Positions 33,170-45,007 of a stretch of 64,000 bases of DNA are shown piece by piece (position 1 is the stretch's first letter; every line of letters starts with the position of its first letter). The DNA comes from Heligmosomoides polygyrus polygyrus (Eukaryota > Nematoda > Chromadorea > Rhabditida > Heligmosomidae). The notes beneath the pieces were generated by a model, which had not been told where the DNA came from, searched no databases, and saw only the letters and a program-made list of their open reading frames with translations. The position numbers and the translations under genes were made by a program. Where the stretch lies: positions 24,105,407 to 24,169,406 of the forward strand of contig OX377205.1 of the NCBI GenBank assembly GCA_947396885.1, given 5' to 3'.

Positions 33170-33740
33170 GGAAATAGGGGGAAAGTTACGACACGAAAAT
33201 AGAGAAAAAAATACCCAGACGTCTTCTCACTGCCTGGGAACTTCGGCCCTGGGACAATCAAGGTTTCTGAACACGTTTCTAAAGTTTGTTTTTGTTTTAT
33301 CGATCGCCATCAACCGATACTGATTAAATTACGGTGCGGGAAAATAACGGAAAATACCCAGAAGTCTTCGACCTGCCTGGAAACTTCAGCCCTGGGGTAG
33401 TCGCGGTCGCTGAACACGAATCTGAAATTTGTTTTTAAAGTATCGATTGCCATCAATCGTATTGATCAATCTATCGATTTTTGTGGATGTCGTCCAGGCG
33501 GTCCGAAACTTCAGCAGCCTTGGGGGTAATCGAGGTCGCTCAACACGAATCTGAAGTTCGTTTTTGCAGTATCAATCACCGTCAATTGATACTGATCAAA
33601 TTACGTGAAGCGAAAATAGCGGGAAATACGTAGACGTCTTCTACGTGCCAGGGGATTCGGAAGACGTGCGGAATACGTCGCATTACGGGCCTGGGACTCA
33701 GAAGACGTGCCAAAGACGTCGTCTAATGCGCCTGGGGATT
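33170..33740. repeat. Diverged tandem repeat, about 150-bp unit
   Basis: Three full units and a part, each containing AACACGAATCTGAA-like, GTTTTT, CATCAATCG-like and ATACCCAGACGTCTTC-like blocks followed by a CCTGG and AACTTCGGCC-type end. Unit length varies (130-165) because of indels. A small satellite-like array with no coding. Confidence 0.6.
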
Positions 33741-34079
33741 CAGACGGTATGCGGAGAATCGTAAACGTAAATCGTAGAAATCACCTGACCTATATTGCTA
33801 TACAGCCAGATTTCCAGAGCGTTTTTCTGCTAATGTTAACCAGCCGTGATTCAATATTCGTTTGTCGTTTTAAGCTCAAGTTGAACAGTTTTCTTACCGA
33901 ACTATTTCCTTTCTTCATGCCTTCTTGCTAGTAAGACATCTTTCAGATTAAACTTTACACGTTTTAAGAATTCGAAAAAACTGTAGATTCAAAAGCTTTA
34001 CTTTAGCCTATGCATGTATTCCAATAAAATGCCTGTGTCGTTTGATTATTCATTAAATTCCTAACTTACTGCCAGTTTT

Positions 34080-34510
34080 TAGCTTGCGTATAAATCCAGT
34101 TTTCAGCAGAAACAACGGCGAAGAAGTCGCTGTGAAAGTAACAATTTAAAAATCATTTCACCACTGACCAGTGCGGCGAAAACAGCAACTGTGCATGTAG
34201 TAATCCAAAAATCCAACAGTACTAGTGAACACATGGCGCAATCTCTTCGTATGACGCACCGAAAGATCTCTGCTTTTCTGCATTTTGAAACACTTCCTGA
34301 AGCATTTTCATAGCAGACGGATAAGAGAGTTTTTACCTCTGAAACAGTATGGTCATATTTCTTGGACAACTTTTGTAGTCGCTTTAAAATGGGAAGGTTA
34401 ACGTATTGCTTGAGGCAACCTTCTTGATGCATCTTCAGTTTGATTTCGAGACAAGGCAATTTTTATTTTAGAAGGTGTCTAATTTGATTTGAAAGTATTC
34501 CCACTTGATC
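34080..34510 (-). repeat. AT-rich foldback repeat, minus arm
   Basis: Ends with GTGTCTAATTTGATTTGAAA and TATTCCCACTTGATC, the family's outer terminus, and contains TTGAAACACTTCCTGAAGC-like inner blocks also seen at 52290-52400. Confidence 0.45.
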
Positions 34511-34515
34511 TATAA

Positions 34516-36060
34516 GTGTAAACCTGTACACCACTGCAGGACGGTAGCTGCAAATCCATTGCTCAAGAGAGGGAACCAAGCAATAACCACATCGCGATAT
34601 TCGAACTCAGAAGTTCCGCAAATTGTGGAGAGACTGCAGCGAAGGAATCCCCTAACTTCCATGGTGCTCTCAGGTTCTAAACCATCGATCGACAATATCG
34701 GCTATCGCGGTAGAGCGGACCCGCCTAGAGCGCCGGTTTCTTGCCCAAGGCTGATTAAAATATTTCAGGAATATTTAGTAATTCTCTGCACTCGCCACAC
34801 TTCACCAGTTCAGTAGCGAAAATTGGCTCTCCGAGAGTCCGCGGCATCCTAAACGGACCAGTGAGGGTGAATACGATGAACTCAATCAGGCCACCGAAAC
34901 TGGAGATCAAGACTGTCATGACATTTTCTCGAAATGCTACGCGCTCGGTTTTACACCACTTTGTATACCACTTTGCTCCTCGCTATGAAGTACAATGAAA
35001 AGCGATAGAAACATCAGTGGTTTATCCTTTCCAAATGAGTACAGCAACTTTCTAGATCCCGCTTCCGATCATGAATGATACTCGGTAGTGGACTTCGGCG
35101 TCAATTCTATTCGTTAGGGTTATGAATCTAATATAAACAAATTAACTAGAAACTAGTACCAAACAGGACGTGGATCAAAGAATACTCGTCTCTCTTCCTA
35201 TAAAAGCTGGTGACTCGGTCTCGAAAAACCTGTGCACAGGACAATGTCTTCTGCCACAGTGACACATTAGAGCATCATGAAACATTTCTAAAGGAAGGTG
35301 GTAATGAGTTAAGGAGTAGGCCATCACAGTGAATAAATCTTTACAACCCGGCCTACAGAAATTTGGACGCCATTTGGTTGTTGAACAAGGATTACATTTA
35401 CAAAAACTTACCGGAAATCGTAAAAATTCCGCGAAAAGGGCTGCTAATCGTAGAATCGTAAATCGTAAATCATAATTACGCCCACCCCTGGTCGGAATAG
35501 AACTTATAAAATAAGTTAAATTTCCGACGGAAGATGCTAGGGAACTGATTTTCTTGCTCTCCTATTCCGCTTATGTAGTTTGTCCTGGTTGTGCTATTTA
35601 CTTCATCCAAACAAGAGCTGACCGAGCAGATAATGTGGTTTAATTGGATTTCAATCACTATTTCCCTGCATTCCAAGTTAGATTTCAAAAAATGCAATTT
35701 TTTACAAATTCGTCGATAGCACCTAGTGAGGAAGTCTTACAAGTGTTCTATGCGAGTAAAGGTCATCTGCTTAATAGCTACGCAATACTCTAGGAATTTT
35801 TGATCGCAGCAAAGTCTCCACGTTCATGGAGCAAAGTTGAGTAATTGCTTCAAAACCTTAAATACACTATTTCATAACAAAACTTAAAAATTATACTATA
35901 TTATTATAAATGTCTTCGCTTTCACTTCACTAAATTTTCCAATAGGCGTACATAGTACTGCTTCACATTACTTAGAGTATAAAATTGATGTTCTTGAATC
36001 CATTTTGTTAAATTAACCCTGTTAATTCATAATTTATATACATTCAAAAAAAAAGGTTAT
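34516..36060. other. Intergenic, nothing firm
   Basis: Contains an ATCGTAA short tandem at 35448-35475. A plus frame 34505-34816 and a minus frame 35476-35697 show no domain and no splice context. Nothing else recognised. Confidence 0.35.
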
Positions 36061-36222
36061 AACTATCCCTTTTCACTGACGAGTCATCGGGAGGTTCTAT
36101 AACAAAAAAGGTTCGCCTGGAGATAGTTAACGAAGCGAGCCACTTCGAGAAAAATCAAAAATTTCGTATTTTGTATCCTTCAATTCCTCTTTATCAAAAT
36201 TCAAAACACTGCAGCTCGAATT

Positions 36223-36715
36223 ATGTTTCGCTTCGTTTCACTCATCGAGACACTATCAAGAGACGGCAAAAATGACGAAAAATTGTCACTGCTGTGGTTA
36301 GGTAATAACGTCTTGAAAAAAGCTTCAAAACAAATGTGCTCTAGATGCTATCTTTATCGTTTTCAGCATTCCCGACTTTGTTTACAAAGGACGTGATACA
36401 CGCCGTAAGATATGTATATTGTCAAATTTGACGCAGTGAAAATTTGACGCAAAGGTACAAAGTATAATGGAGCATGGGAAAAGAAATGCGTGCACTTAAC
36501 AGAGGCAATCTTTGTTCATCAGTGATTATTCAGTGAATGCACGACATAAATTACCGACCAATAGTTTAGTCGGGGGAACAACATCTACACAAAATGAGCT
36601 TATGTGGATGGATCCAGCAATGCTCACTAAGTATATTGTGCAGTTTGACAGGTTAGAAGCACCGAAACCTCTAAAGATGGTAGCCTTGGAGATGGGGAAG
36701 CACCTTAACACATGA
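36223..36715 (+). CDS. Possible small two-exon gene, unknown
   Basis: Exon 36223-36301 (ATG, donor TTAG/GTAATA, phase 1) joins in phase to 36534-36715 (acceptor TTATTCAG, stop TGA) to give 86 residues: start MFRFVSLIETLSRDGKNDEK, end FDRLEAPKPLKMVALEMGKH. No domain or signal recognised. The phase match could be chance, since sequence just upstream (36075-36160) resembles the outer part of the 29896-31713 foldback. Confidence 0.25.
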
Positions 36716-37965
36716 GTATCCTCCTTGATTCTTCGAAGCATGGACCCGTTGGACATGTACATGTATGGTGTCAGTGTAAGCACTAATACCCTTCTTCTAA
36801 TGATCTAGCTAGACAGACACGGATATTACCGGAGAGAGGGTTTCTTTTCTTGCGAACATTATCGAGCTGGGAGCGCTGCTGGAAAAGACAGCGTTCACCG
36901 GCTGGGCACACTGTCCTTTATTCTAGTCTTCAACTAGAATAAGTCCTTCATCCTAGTCCTCAACTAGAATAATTTTTGGTTCATGTCGCGAAGATGGGCA
37001 GCATTGGGACATGGTGGCGCGCCAGCGAAGCGAATCAGTACCAAGAAGAGCACAACCAAACACACGCCAGCCTATCAGAATGCTGACCGTACATGTCCTC
37101 TCTGAACGGTACGCCCATTTGATGCGGTCTGATTGGTTGGCGCGCTCCGCTCCCAATGCTCCCGATCTTCCCAACATGTACCGAATTTTTCAACAAAGAT
37201 GCTTCCTTCTTATCTATTAAAGAGTGTGTCAGTTGTTGAACAGATTTGCGCAAACGTGCAGAAGCGATAAGTTGGTGGACGAATGGAGAGAAAATGCAAA
37301 ATCGAGCCTTGTCTGATTCCAAATCCTTGCCAACATGCGATTTGTTACGTAATGGTGCAGTGTTACTTTTACCGTTTTCGAGCTGCCAACAAGGAATTTT
37401 TAGCCGTGTTGACTATTTTACGCGTGTAAAAGCTTAAAAATTTTCTTCAGAGGTGCAAAAGGTTCCATGGAAGGGTCTCACCCTACTTACAAGTAAGTAG
37501 GGCGGGAGCCTTCCTTGTTAGACTTGTCTCGGAATCCACAATGGTCCTACATGGCTTATATATAGAAACCGACAGTGGAATATCAGCTGACTGATAGATC
37601 GAAGCCATGAGAAACTCATGAAGTTCTTTGCCGTTTATAGGCTAAGTCAATTACTATATACAATCACATTTATTTTATTATAATTGATTTTTTTTGACTG
37701 CCACCTACATATCATTCACACGTATCATATTTGTCATTATCACTGTTACCTTATATAGTTAATTGCCCTGCTTGATCCAATACAAGTCTTATGCACAGTG
37801 CCACTTCTGCAATTGCGGCACTGCTGGGCACTGTCACTACTAAACTGAGTAGAGATATTTCGTTTGAGCAAGATTAGCAAGTAATTTTGTTCCAGTTTCT
37901 GTTTCTGTACTACATGCTGCTTTTTCTGGAAGCGAAAAAATGGATTTAAATGTGCAATACTATTA
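36716..37965. other. Intergenic, short direct repeat only
   Basis: A duplicated block (CAACTAGAATAA with GTCCT, 36928-36972) and a short palindrome (CCTACTTACAAGTAAGTAGG, 37481-37500) are visible. No gene recognised. Confidence 0.4.
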
Positions 37966-38856
37966 GGGGGGGGGGGGCAAAAGTAATGAGACACCCCATG
38001 CCGTTTCCATATATCTTGTGGCTGGAGTCTGGTTTCGTGCTTATCTTATTTGTATGTTTGTATGCTACTTAATGAAGCCCATCTGAGAAGTTACCACTTC
38101 CGCCTTTTCCAGAAGCATGCCAAAACCCCAGCCTGTCTCATGCCGAAACCCCAGTCTGACGAGTCGACCTGTGTCGCGCAAATCTCGCCCAATTCCCAAC
38201 CCCGAGCAGCCTGGGCTCAATATTCACGCAAGATGAGAAGTACGTCTTCTACCTTAACCCTGCCAAGCAGCGAGTCTGGGTGAGGCTTGGTGACCTGTTG
38301 CCGGCGAGATGTTCACGGCGAGAGGCATCTTTGGAGCTTTTGAGTCTGCGCCCGTGGATCGATTTACCGGAAGCTGTTTCCCAAGAGCACTACGATGAAC
38401 CCCAAGGCCATGGTGAACGAAATAGAAGAGATGGACCAGCGACTCGCTCTTATTCATTCGCAGCGCTTCAAGAAGGTTCTCCTCTTCGACAACGCCGCAC
38501 CCCATCGGGAACAAGTAACCACGGATAAGCTTAGCCAGCTGGGCTACGTTTAGTGCCTCATCCACCGTATTCGCCGGACATCTCTCTATGCGACTACCAC
38601 TACTTCTTGAGCCTACGGGACTTGCTGGTCGGAAGGGACACAAGAACCCAAGCAGTCCTTGACAACCATGTCGAGCAGTTGATCAACACCAGGCCCAAGC
38701 AGTTGTGGAAGGATGGGATCAGGAAGTTAGCTGAGCGATGGCAGCAAGGTCATTTCCCTTAATGGCAAATACATTCCTCAGCATCGTTGAGTTGTAATTG
38801 AGTTATAAAGAGATAAAGATTTTTCTTCAATTTGTCTCATTACTTTTGGCCCCCCT
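37966..38856 (+). mobile_element. Internally deleted mariner element with intact TA duplications
   Basis: TA at 37964-37965 and 38857-38858 flanks ends that match over more than 20 bases: GGGGGGCAAAAGTAATGAGAC on the left and GTCTCATTACTTTTGGCCCCCC on the right. The length is 891, short of 1.3 kb, and the N-terminal half of the transposase is missing. The G run at the left may be expanded (12 G) relative to the right (6 C). Confidence 0.85.
38235..38762 (+). pseudogene. Mariner transposase C-terminal part, frameshifted
   Basis: Frames give KYVFYLNPAKQRVWVRLGDL, NPKAMVNEIEEMDQRLALIH, FKKVLLFDNAAPHREQVTTD (catalytic Asp in FDNA) and LPHPPYSPDISLCDYHYFLS (third Asp in CDYH), ending WKDGIRKLAERWQQ and a stop. 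At least two frameshifts and one stop interrupt it. Confidence 0.8.
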
Positions 38857-39159
38857 AATATCTTTAAACTATGCTTTGCTTTAGAAAAAATAAGAGAGAG
38901 ATGATCACGAGGACAATGTCTTCTTAAATTGCTAGAAAACTGAAATTAGACGGGGATTTTTGAGCGCATAGTCGCCCTCTGCTGGGTGATGATTGCCTTG
39001 CCTTTTCTGAATGCTGTATTTCTTAAAACAGGACAATGTTTTAACAGAACAGCTCTGTGCTGATGAAGCCATGGGAAAGGCTACGAAAAGATTTTCTATT
39101 TTGAGGACATACGTATCTTAGGCGCAGCCAAAGCAAACAGATGTTATAACACATTTGCT

Positions 39160-39295
39160 TAAGCCTGGAGCGGCTGGTAGAGAGGCTATATGTTGTTATA
39201 GGATGTTTTGTTACGATCAAAACTCTTGCGCCAGGCGGGACTCGAACCCGCATCTTCTGCTTTGCGTAACAAAACATCGTGTAACAACAAACAGA
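39160..39295 (-). repeat. tRNA-related repeat, half copy
   Basis: On the minus strand GATGCGGGTTCGAGTCCCGC followed by GCGCAAGAGTTTTGATCG matches 12120-12180. The B-box GGTTCGAGTCC is intact. The 5' tRNA half is lacking, and flanking ATAGGATGTTTTGTTA / TAACAAAACATCGTGT form a short inverted repeat. Confidence 0.6.
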
Positions 39296-39299
39296 TGTT

Positions 39300-40140
39300 A
39301 GTTTATTCTAGTTTGTTCCTAGCTTAAAATTCCACAGAAGCTTTTGCTTTATAAACCTCATTTGAGGCAGCGGGTTGATGAGAAAAATAAGTCTTCGCAT
39401 AGTTCTGCGCAGCATTTGCCGTTTTCCTCTGTGTAGTTCGTCACCGGGACCGAAAAGTGGAGATTCGACGAAAGTGAGAAGGGTATATAACTTGTTAGTT
39501 GCAAGGCGACCGCAAAAAACAGATCAGGGCGAAAAACCTTCTGGTGAAGGTTGTAGTGAAACGCTGACGTGGTGCATGTTATGCGCATTCGCTCCGTCAG
39601 AAACCAACAAAGACGGCGAGCATGAAGACGAATGCGATCGGGAAATGAGCCGGAGTCGGGTAGAGATTGTGGACAAAGCGCTTCTGCAAGGCATTGACGG
39701 GAACTCAGCTCAGATTTGTGGGCTGAACACGACGGTGCTGAGCATATACGGGTTGCACCCTTTTGCTGAAATCTCATGTGAAGGGCACAGTAATGCTCAT
39801 GACGCTCTTATTGCGGAAAGCTTCAGGTCATCATTTCGTCTTGGACGAGGTTCTGGCTACGAATAGAGCGCGGAAACTGCGAAGGTCTTCAAGACTAGAG
39901 CTTGTGCGTACACTTCTTACCACATATTGCATACAGGTGTCAATCAGCCTGCAGAATTTTTACATGATTTTTTTTTCTAGACGTCTGTTGTATTGCAGTG
40001 TCTTAAGCGACGTTTAGAAAATATTAGTGCAACCAGTGGACTAGGAGTCGGGTACACTGTTGCTTCCTTTCGTATGCACCAAGCTTCCCAATTATGCCCA
40101 AAACATTTTCGTTTATTGGACGCAAGTACTGCATGTAAGA
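39300..40140. other. Overlapping long frames on both strands, not supported as genes
   Basis: Frames of 163 codons (plus, 39375-39866) and 139 codons (minus, 39358-39777) overlap. Neither has a recognisable domain or splice context. Left unannotated. Confidence 0.35.
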
Positions 40141-40144
40141 GAGA

Positions 40145-40260
40145 CATGGTATAAAGGATAACGATAAGGGATGAAAGACGGCGTTGATCTAACCCTTTCA
40201 AGGGATGGTGCGCCATGTGTTCTAATCTTACAGGATGTTGAAGATGCATTCTGAATGTTT
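40145..40260 (-). repeat. SINE 3' end fragment
   Basis: TATAAAGGATAACGATAAGG is the reverse of the SINE tail, followed by GGCGTTGATCTAACCC and GGATGGTGCGCCATGTG, matching the reverse of the conserved 3' part. The 5' two thirds are absent. Confidence 0.6.
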
Positions 40261-40564
40261 GACCAAAACAACGAATTACGATAGTCAGTCGTCACACAGA
40301 TCAGTGCTCCTTCCTTCACAGTCACCTCTGCCACTAATTCGTCGTCCCTCGAGTGTTGAACGGCTTGCTGGGCTTGGCAAGAAACTTAGTGTGCCAGAGT
40401 GGGATGAGATATGACTGAAAATGTGTTTCTATTGCCCCATTTTTGCTCAGGAAAAATTGCTTAAAGCTTAACTTTTTTTTCTACATAATTTTTTGCGACT
40501 GCTGAAATAAAGGATACATGTCAGCGCTATTGATTATCTAGTTGGGGTACGCGATACAATATGC

Positions 40565-40665
40565 GTTTCTAGGAGGATCTATTGGAGCACTCTGGCACGC
40601 GACAGGGACGAATAAAGACGCTACTGGCGCCCCCTCAAACTACTCGACGATCAAGGGGACGATAC
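40565..40665 (+). pseudogene. Last 100 bases of an RTE-like LINE (family B)
   Basis: STLARDRDE, a stop, RRYWRPLKLLDD: the extreme C-terminus shared with 18140-18225 and 27815-27885. Confidence 0.65.
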
Positions 40666-40669
40666 ATAT

Positions 40670-42055
40670 GTGACAGGTGACAGGTGACCACAACAAACGG
40701 TGTTCAACAAATTGCATCGAAAGTTTACGGTATGGAACTGCACCCCGTGGCGAACATAAAGACTAATAATTGCTAGAGAAATACACTTGGGAATGCACTC
40801 ATGAAGGGTTCACGCGTTGCCTATCGCTTGGACAGTTGATGTCAAAAGCTGCTTATACTCCGCAATATTTACGCGAGCTCTCCGCTAACATCTCGGGATT
40901 TTGGGAGCAAGGCTGATTTTTAGCTGAAATCACTCGCGATACCGCATCATTGTGATGATTAGAGTCCTGTGTTGCTAGACCTTCCTGTGCAGAAAACGCT
41001 TAAACATCGCAGATTGAATGCATTCGAAGTGGTTTTTTAATGAAAAATGTTGAATCGGTAGCAGTATTATGGCATAAGGTCAAGGCTATAACAGCATAAA
41101 ATACATCTGTAAAATCGCCTGTTTGCATAGGCTACAACTTCCTGAAGGTCAAGGATACTAAGAGCAAATCCAGCATGCAGATTCACTGTGAATTGAGAAC
41201 CAAGATCTCGATTTCTTTCAGCGATCGAAGCTTCTTATTATTTAGCAAAAACGCTCCGAAAAACAGAAACCGTTTTCGTTGAGAATGGAGATATGAAAGC
41301 GGCGAGAGCCACGAGATGGCCGGCCGTTTTCCATTTCAGCAGAGTGTCTGGCAGTGACAAGTCAGTTTTTGCTCGTCGCTCTCATCTCCTGACCATTACC
41401 GCGGTTCATTCTAACCTGGGGATATTCAGAAATCTGTTACTTAAACTGTGCCAACTTAAGCCTTCATTGGCAGCTGAATCGTAGTTACCGCTGGAGTCAG
41501 AACATGGCAGGTAATGCTGCATACATTTATCTCCTTTCAAGTTTTGCTTTTCGTTCCTAAAGAACATTCCAAGTGCACGAAATGAATGTTTTTATGGGAT
41601 AGCACGATTGCTTTGTCGATCAGAATCCGAGAAGTCACAGAATGGGATACAGTGCAAATAAACGAAAATAGGCGGTGAGACTGAAGCCTAGTGTGAATTT
41701 GATATGTCGTAGATGATGAATGAAAGGCGACTACTTGATGAGCTGGTCTTAAGACGAAGACATCGTCCGAGTCGACTCCGTGTGCACTCATTACGTAGAT
41801 GAAATTGGACCGGGCAGCGGCTCTTGACCGGCTTAAAGTCATTACCAAGGCGGCCGTTCCGAAACGATCCCACACTACTCTAGAGTTATTTATTTACCTA
41901 CTAGATCTAGATGCCGTTACGCACACACTTCAGTTAGGCGTAATAATTCAGTACAATAGTCTAAGTTACAATGCCTGAGAAAATCCAGGACAAATACGAT
42001 AGAACCTCACTGAGTGGATAAAAAATGCGCAGTGGAAGAAAAAGCGAGACTGGAA
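40670..42055. other. Intergenic, nothing recognised
   Basis: The frames at 41293-41484 (plus) and 41537-41875 (minus) have no recognisable domain. No repeat end identified. Confidence 0.35.
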
Positions 42056-42059
42056 CTTC

Positions 42060-43375
42060 TCTTCTTTTTCTTCTTCTCCTGGGCGTTTAGTCCCGCGCAG
42101 TCGCAGGGTCCGCTGTTCTTGTGATCTGTCGCCACCTCATCCTATCAAGGGCGTCATCTGCCGTGACGCCGACTTCGGCGAGATCTCTCTTCATGACGTC
42201 CTTCCATCTTTTCCTTGGGGCCCCTCTCGGAGGCTTTCCGGGTGCCTCGAAATCTAGGGCCAACTTGTGGGGTGATCCTCTGGTCTTCTGAGGACGTGTC
42301 CATACCACCTCAAGCGCTGCTCTCTCATCTTCAGCTGGATCGGGGCTGCCTTCATCACTGCCCTAGCATCCTCGTTTCGCACTCTGTCCCGACGGGTCCA
42401 TCCACATGCCCACCTCAGCATCCTCATCTCCGCCGCGTGCAGTTGCCGCTCCTGCGCCTTTCCCAGGGCCCAGCACTGAGGGCATCACAACTGTTCTATA
42501 GAGCTTGCCTTTGAGCGTCCTGGAGCATCTACGGTCGCAGAGGATCCCTGTGGACTCTCTCCACTTGAGCCAGGCTGCGTTTATCCGTCCCCTGACCGCC
42601 TGGTCCACACTTCCTTCCTCGGATAGGTCACTTCCGAGGTAGAATTCTTCCACCTTCTCGATCATTTCCCCTTGGCAGTCTAGGATCGATCCAGCGCACT
42701 GCTCAGAGCTGATAAACTTCGTCTTCTTCACGTTCAGCCGTAGGCCGTTGTCTGCGAGGGCTCTCTGCCACAGCTGCACCTTCTCCTCCAGCTCCTCCTG
42801 GTTGTCGGCTACAAGGGCGACGTCGTCCGCGTAGAGGATCGCTCTGAGAGGGCCTTCCTCAAGGTGGTTCACTATAGAGTCAAGTGTCAGCAGGAAGAGG
42901 AACGGGCTCAGAGCCGACCCTTGGTGTACCCGCACTGTACCCCCACTGATGTCCACTTTCCTTGTCACCCCGTGTGGAGTTCGTATCGCCGCTTTCGATC
43001 CCTCGTACATGTCCCTTATGACCGTGATCAGACGTTCCGGGACACCCCTCCCTTGAAGGGCATTCCAGGTTACGGCCCGAGCTAGCCTGTCGTAGGCCTT
43101 CTCCAGGTCCAGGAATGCCAGGTAGCAGGGTTTTCGTTTCTCCCGATATTTCTCCATCACATGACGAGCGATGAAGATGGCGTCTGTGGTGGACCTCTCA
43201 GGCATGAAGCCCCACTGCACCTGGGAGATGGGTACCATCTCCCTCAGCCTTGAGTCGACCAGTCGTTCGTAGATCTTGATCGTGAGTTTGATCCCTCGGT
43301 AGTTGGAGCATTCGGAAGCGTCTCCCTTCTGCTTGAAGATGGGGACTATGGCGAGACTGGCCCATAGTTTTTAAA
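42060..43375 (-). mobile_element. 5'-truncated RTE-type LINE
   Basis: Reverse transcriptase and C-terminal domain on the minus strand. The element ends at a GAA-rich 3' tail (plus-strand TTCTTCTTTTTCTTCTTCT, 42060-42078) and is truncated at 43374 in the middle of the palm. The RT starts at IVPIFKQKGDASECSNYRGI. Truncation at the 5' side and the tail are usual for target-primed reverse transcription. No target duplication was found. Confidence 0.8.
42087..43373 (-). pseudogene. RTE reverse transcriptase fragment, one frameshift
   Basis: Main frame 43238-42500: QWGFMPERSTTDAIF, AFLDLEKAYDRLAR, VRVHQGSALSPFLFLL, AILYADDVALVADN (catalytic YADD intact) and LRLNVKKTKFIS. A frameshift near 42490 (after VVMPS) moves the reading to QCWALGKAQERQLHAAEMRM, MREQRLRWYGHVLRRPEDHP and a further shift to APRKRWKDVMKRDLAEVGVT, ending at 42087. 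The endonuclease domain is missing. Confidence 0.8.
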
Positions 43376-43464
43376 TCCACAACTTCCCTTCAATACTGAA
43401 TATTTCATTTTCAGTGAGGCGACACCGTTTCACATTTTTTATCAACATGTATAGTAATATATTC

Positions 43465-43735
43465 GAGCACGTGGGAGCGCAGTCGGAGGAGGTACCGACC
43501 TCCGTTTGCACGCCGAGTCAGGTTAGAGTCTCGCTCAAGCCAACTAAGCATCCCACCTTCCCCTTGGGGTCTGCGAGATAACAGCCTCCCACCATCCCCT
43601 TGGGGTCTTGGTAGCAGACAAGGATAAGCACTGGCTCATTCATCGCAGGGCATTCTGTAGAACAAATACGGATTCAGATCGCCTCTACGGCAGTAGTAGT
43701 TGCGCCAGACGGATCAGCGTCGATCTTCATACTTT
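43465..43735 (+). repeat. SINE copy
   Basis: GGGAGCGCAGTCGGAGGAGG (A-box-like), a duplicated CACCTTCCCCTTGGGGTCT-type block, then AGGATAAGCACTGGCTCATT and a 3' part TCGCCTCTACGGCAGTAGTA. Tail diverged. Confidence 0.65.
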
Positions 43736-44206
43736 ATCCAATAACTCGCATTATGGATTGGAATGTTAGAATGTCAGAAGTTTTGCATTGAAATCGCCAT
43801 ATTTTGGTGAAGTTTTCTGGGAAAAAAGCGATTTTTCAATGTTCGAAGCAGACAATGTTCGTCATTAAAAATGGCTACAGTTTCTTTAAATTTTAGATCA
43901 GGACCTCATGTTGAGGAACGGCGCTTTGAGTACATAAACTGCAAGCTTCTCACCATCAGTGAAATTATACAGAGTGTCTCAAAAAATGTATACACTGTTC
44001 GGGAGGTGATAACTTTGCTCACAGTAATAAAGAAGTTAAAAACTTATATGAAACTTAATAAAATAGAAATTTCTTATATATGAGCGGTATAGAATGCGCC
44101 ACGCACTCGTCTGATATTTTGTATTTTACACTCGATTGATTGTGTTTTGCTTGAATACTTATTATAATTTCGTCAAAAAGTGGCCGGATTGATCAATTGG
44201 ACTGTG

Positions 44207-44963
44207 CGGGACCTAGGTTTCATTCTAGACACAAAGCTTTCCTTCAGGCAACATTGCGAAGATGCGGCTAAGAAAGCTGACAGAATCGTGCATAATATCT
44301 TTAAATCATTGAAAACTAATTCGGTCGTTCACATGGTGCTCGCATACAAAACATATGCCAGGCCTGTACTTGAATATGGTACCACAGTATTTAGTCCTAA
44401 ATGCAAACGTGAAATCTCTAGATTGGAATCTGTACAAAATAGCTTTACAAGAAAGCTCTGGATAAGAGTACATGGGTGTAATTATGCTAACATTCCATCG
44501 GCTCTTGAGAGAAACAAACTCTTCAATTTACGTACCCTTGCTTTTCGAAGGAAACGATATGATCTAATCACCATATATAAGCTGATCAATGGCATGTTGG
44601 ATCTTCCTCTTCAGGAATTTTATTCAATATCTTGCTCTAATACTAGAGGTGGTCAGATGAAGATCCAGATTCCAAAAGCTAGAAGTAATATAAGGTCTAC
44701 GTTTTTCACAGACCGAGCTGGAACCGAATTTCAAAAGTTTTCGAAGAAAAACATTTTACCAAAATCGCTAAGGCAATACAAAAGACTTATTGACAGGTAT
44801 CTCCAGGATGTTCCTTAATAGTTTGCTTCCAACTGTTGCCGCTGTCTGTCGCTTGTACCTAGCAGTATATTTTTACTCACTCTGTTCTGGTTCTTAATGT
44901 GCATGTTCTGTTTGTTCTATTTTTTGCGTGGATATCCACGTATAAATAAATAAATAAATAAAT
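44207..44963 (+). pseudogene. CR1-like LINE C-terminal fragment with ATAA tail
   Basis: Open for 200 codons without stop: DLGFILDTKLSFRQHCEDA, VLAYKTYARPVLEYGTTVF, EISRLESVQNSFTRKLW, TLAFRRKRYDLITIYKLING, ending at 44818. These are the C-terminal landmarks of CR1/Jockey reverse transcriptases. The 3' end is (ATAA)n at 44942-44960. The fragment begins abruptly after the reverse transcriptase catalytic region, so it is a 5'-truncated insertion into the left arm side of the Tc1-like element. The intact frame suggests it is young. Confidence 0.8.
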
Positions 44964-45007
44964 TGGTATTTTAAAAGCATAAAGCACATTACGGCTTGTA
45001 AAAAATG

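Noticed and set aside
39210..39260. tRNA gene suggested by an intact B-box
   Set aside because: No D-arm, anticodon arm or acceptor stem can be drawn; it is a repeat shared with 12120-12180.
39358..39866. Overlapping 139- and 163-codon frames on opposite strands
   Set aside because: Neither resembles a known domain or has splice support; only one at most could be real and I cannot choose.
41537..41875. 112-codon minus-strand frame
   Set aside because: No domain, no exon neighbours, and a competing frame on the same strand.
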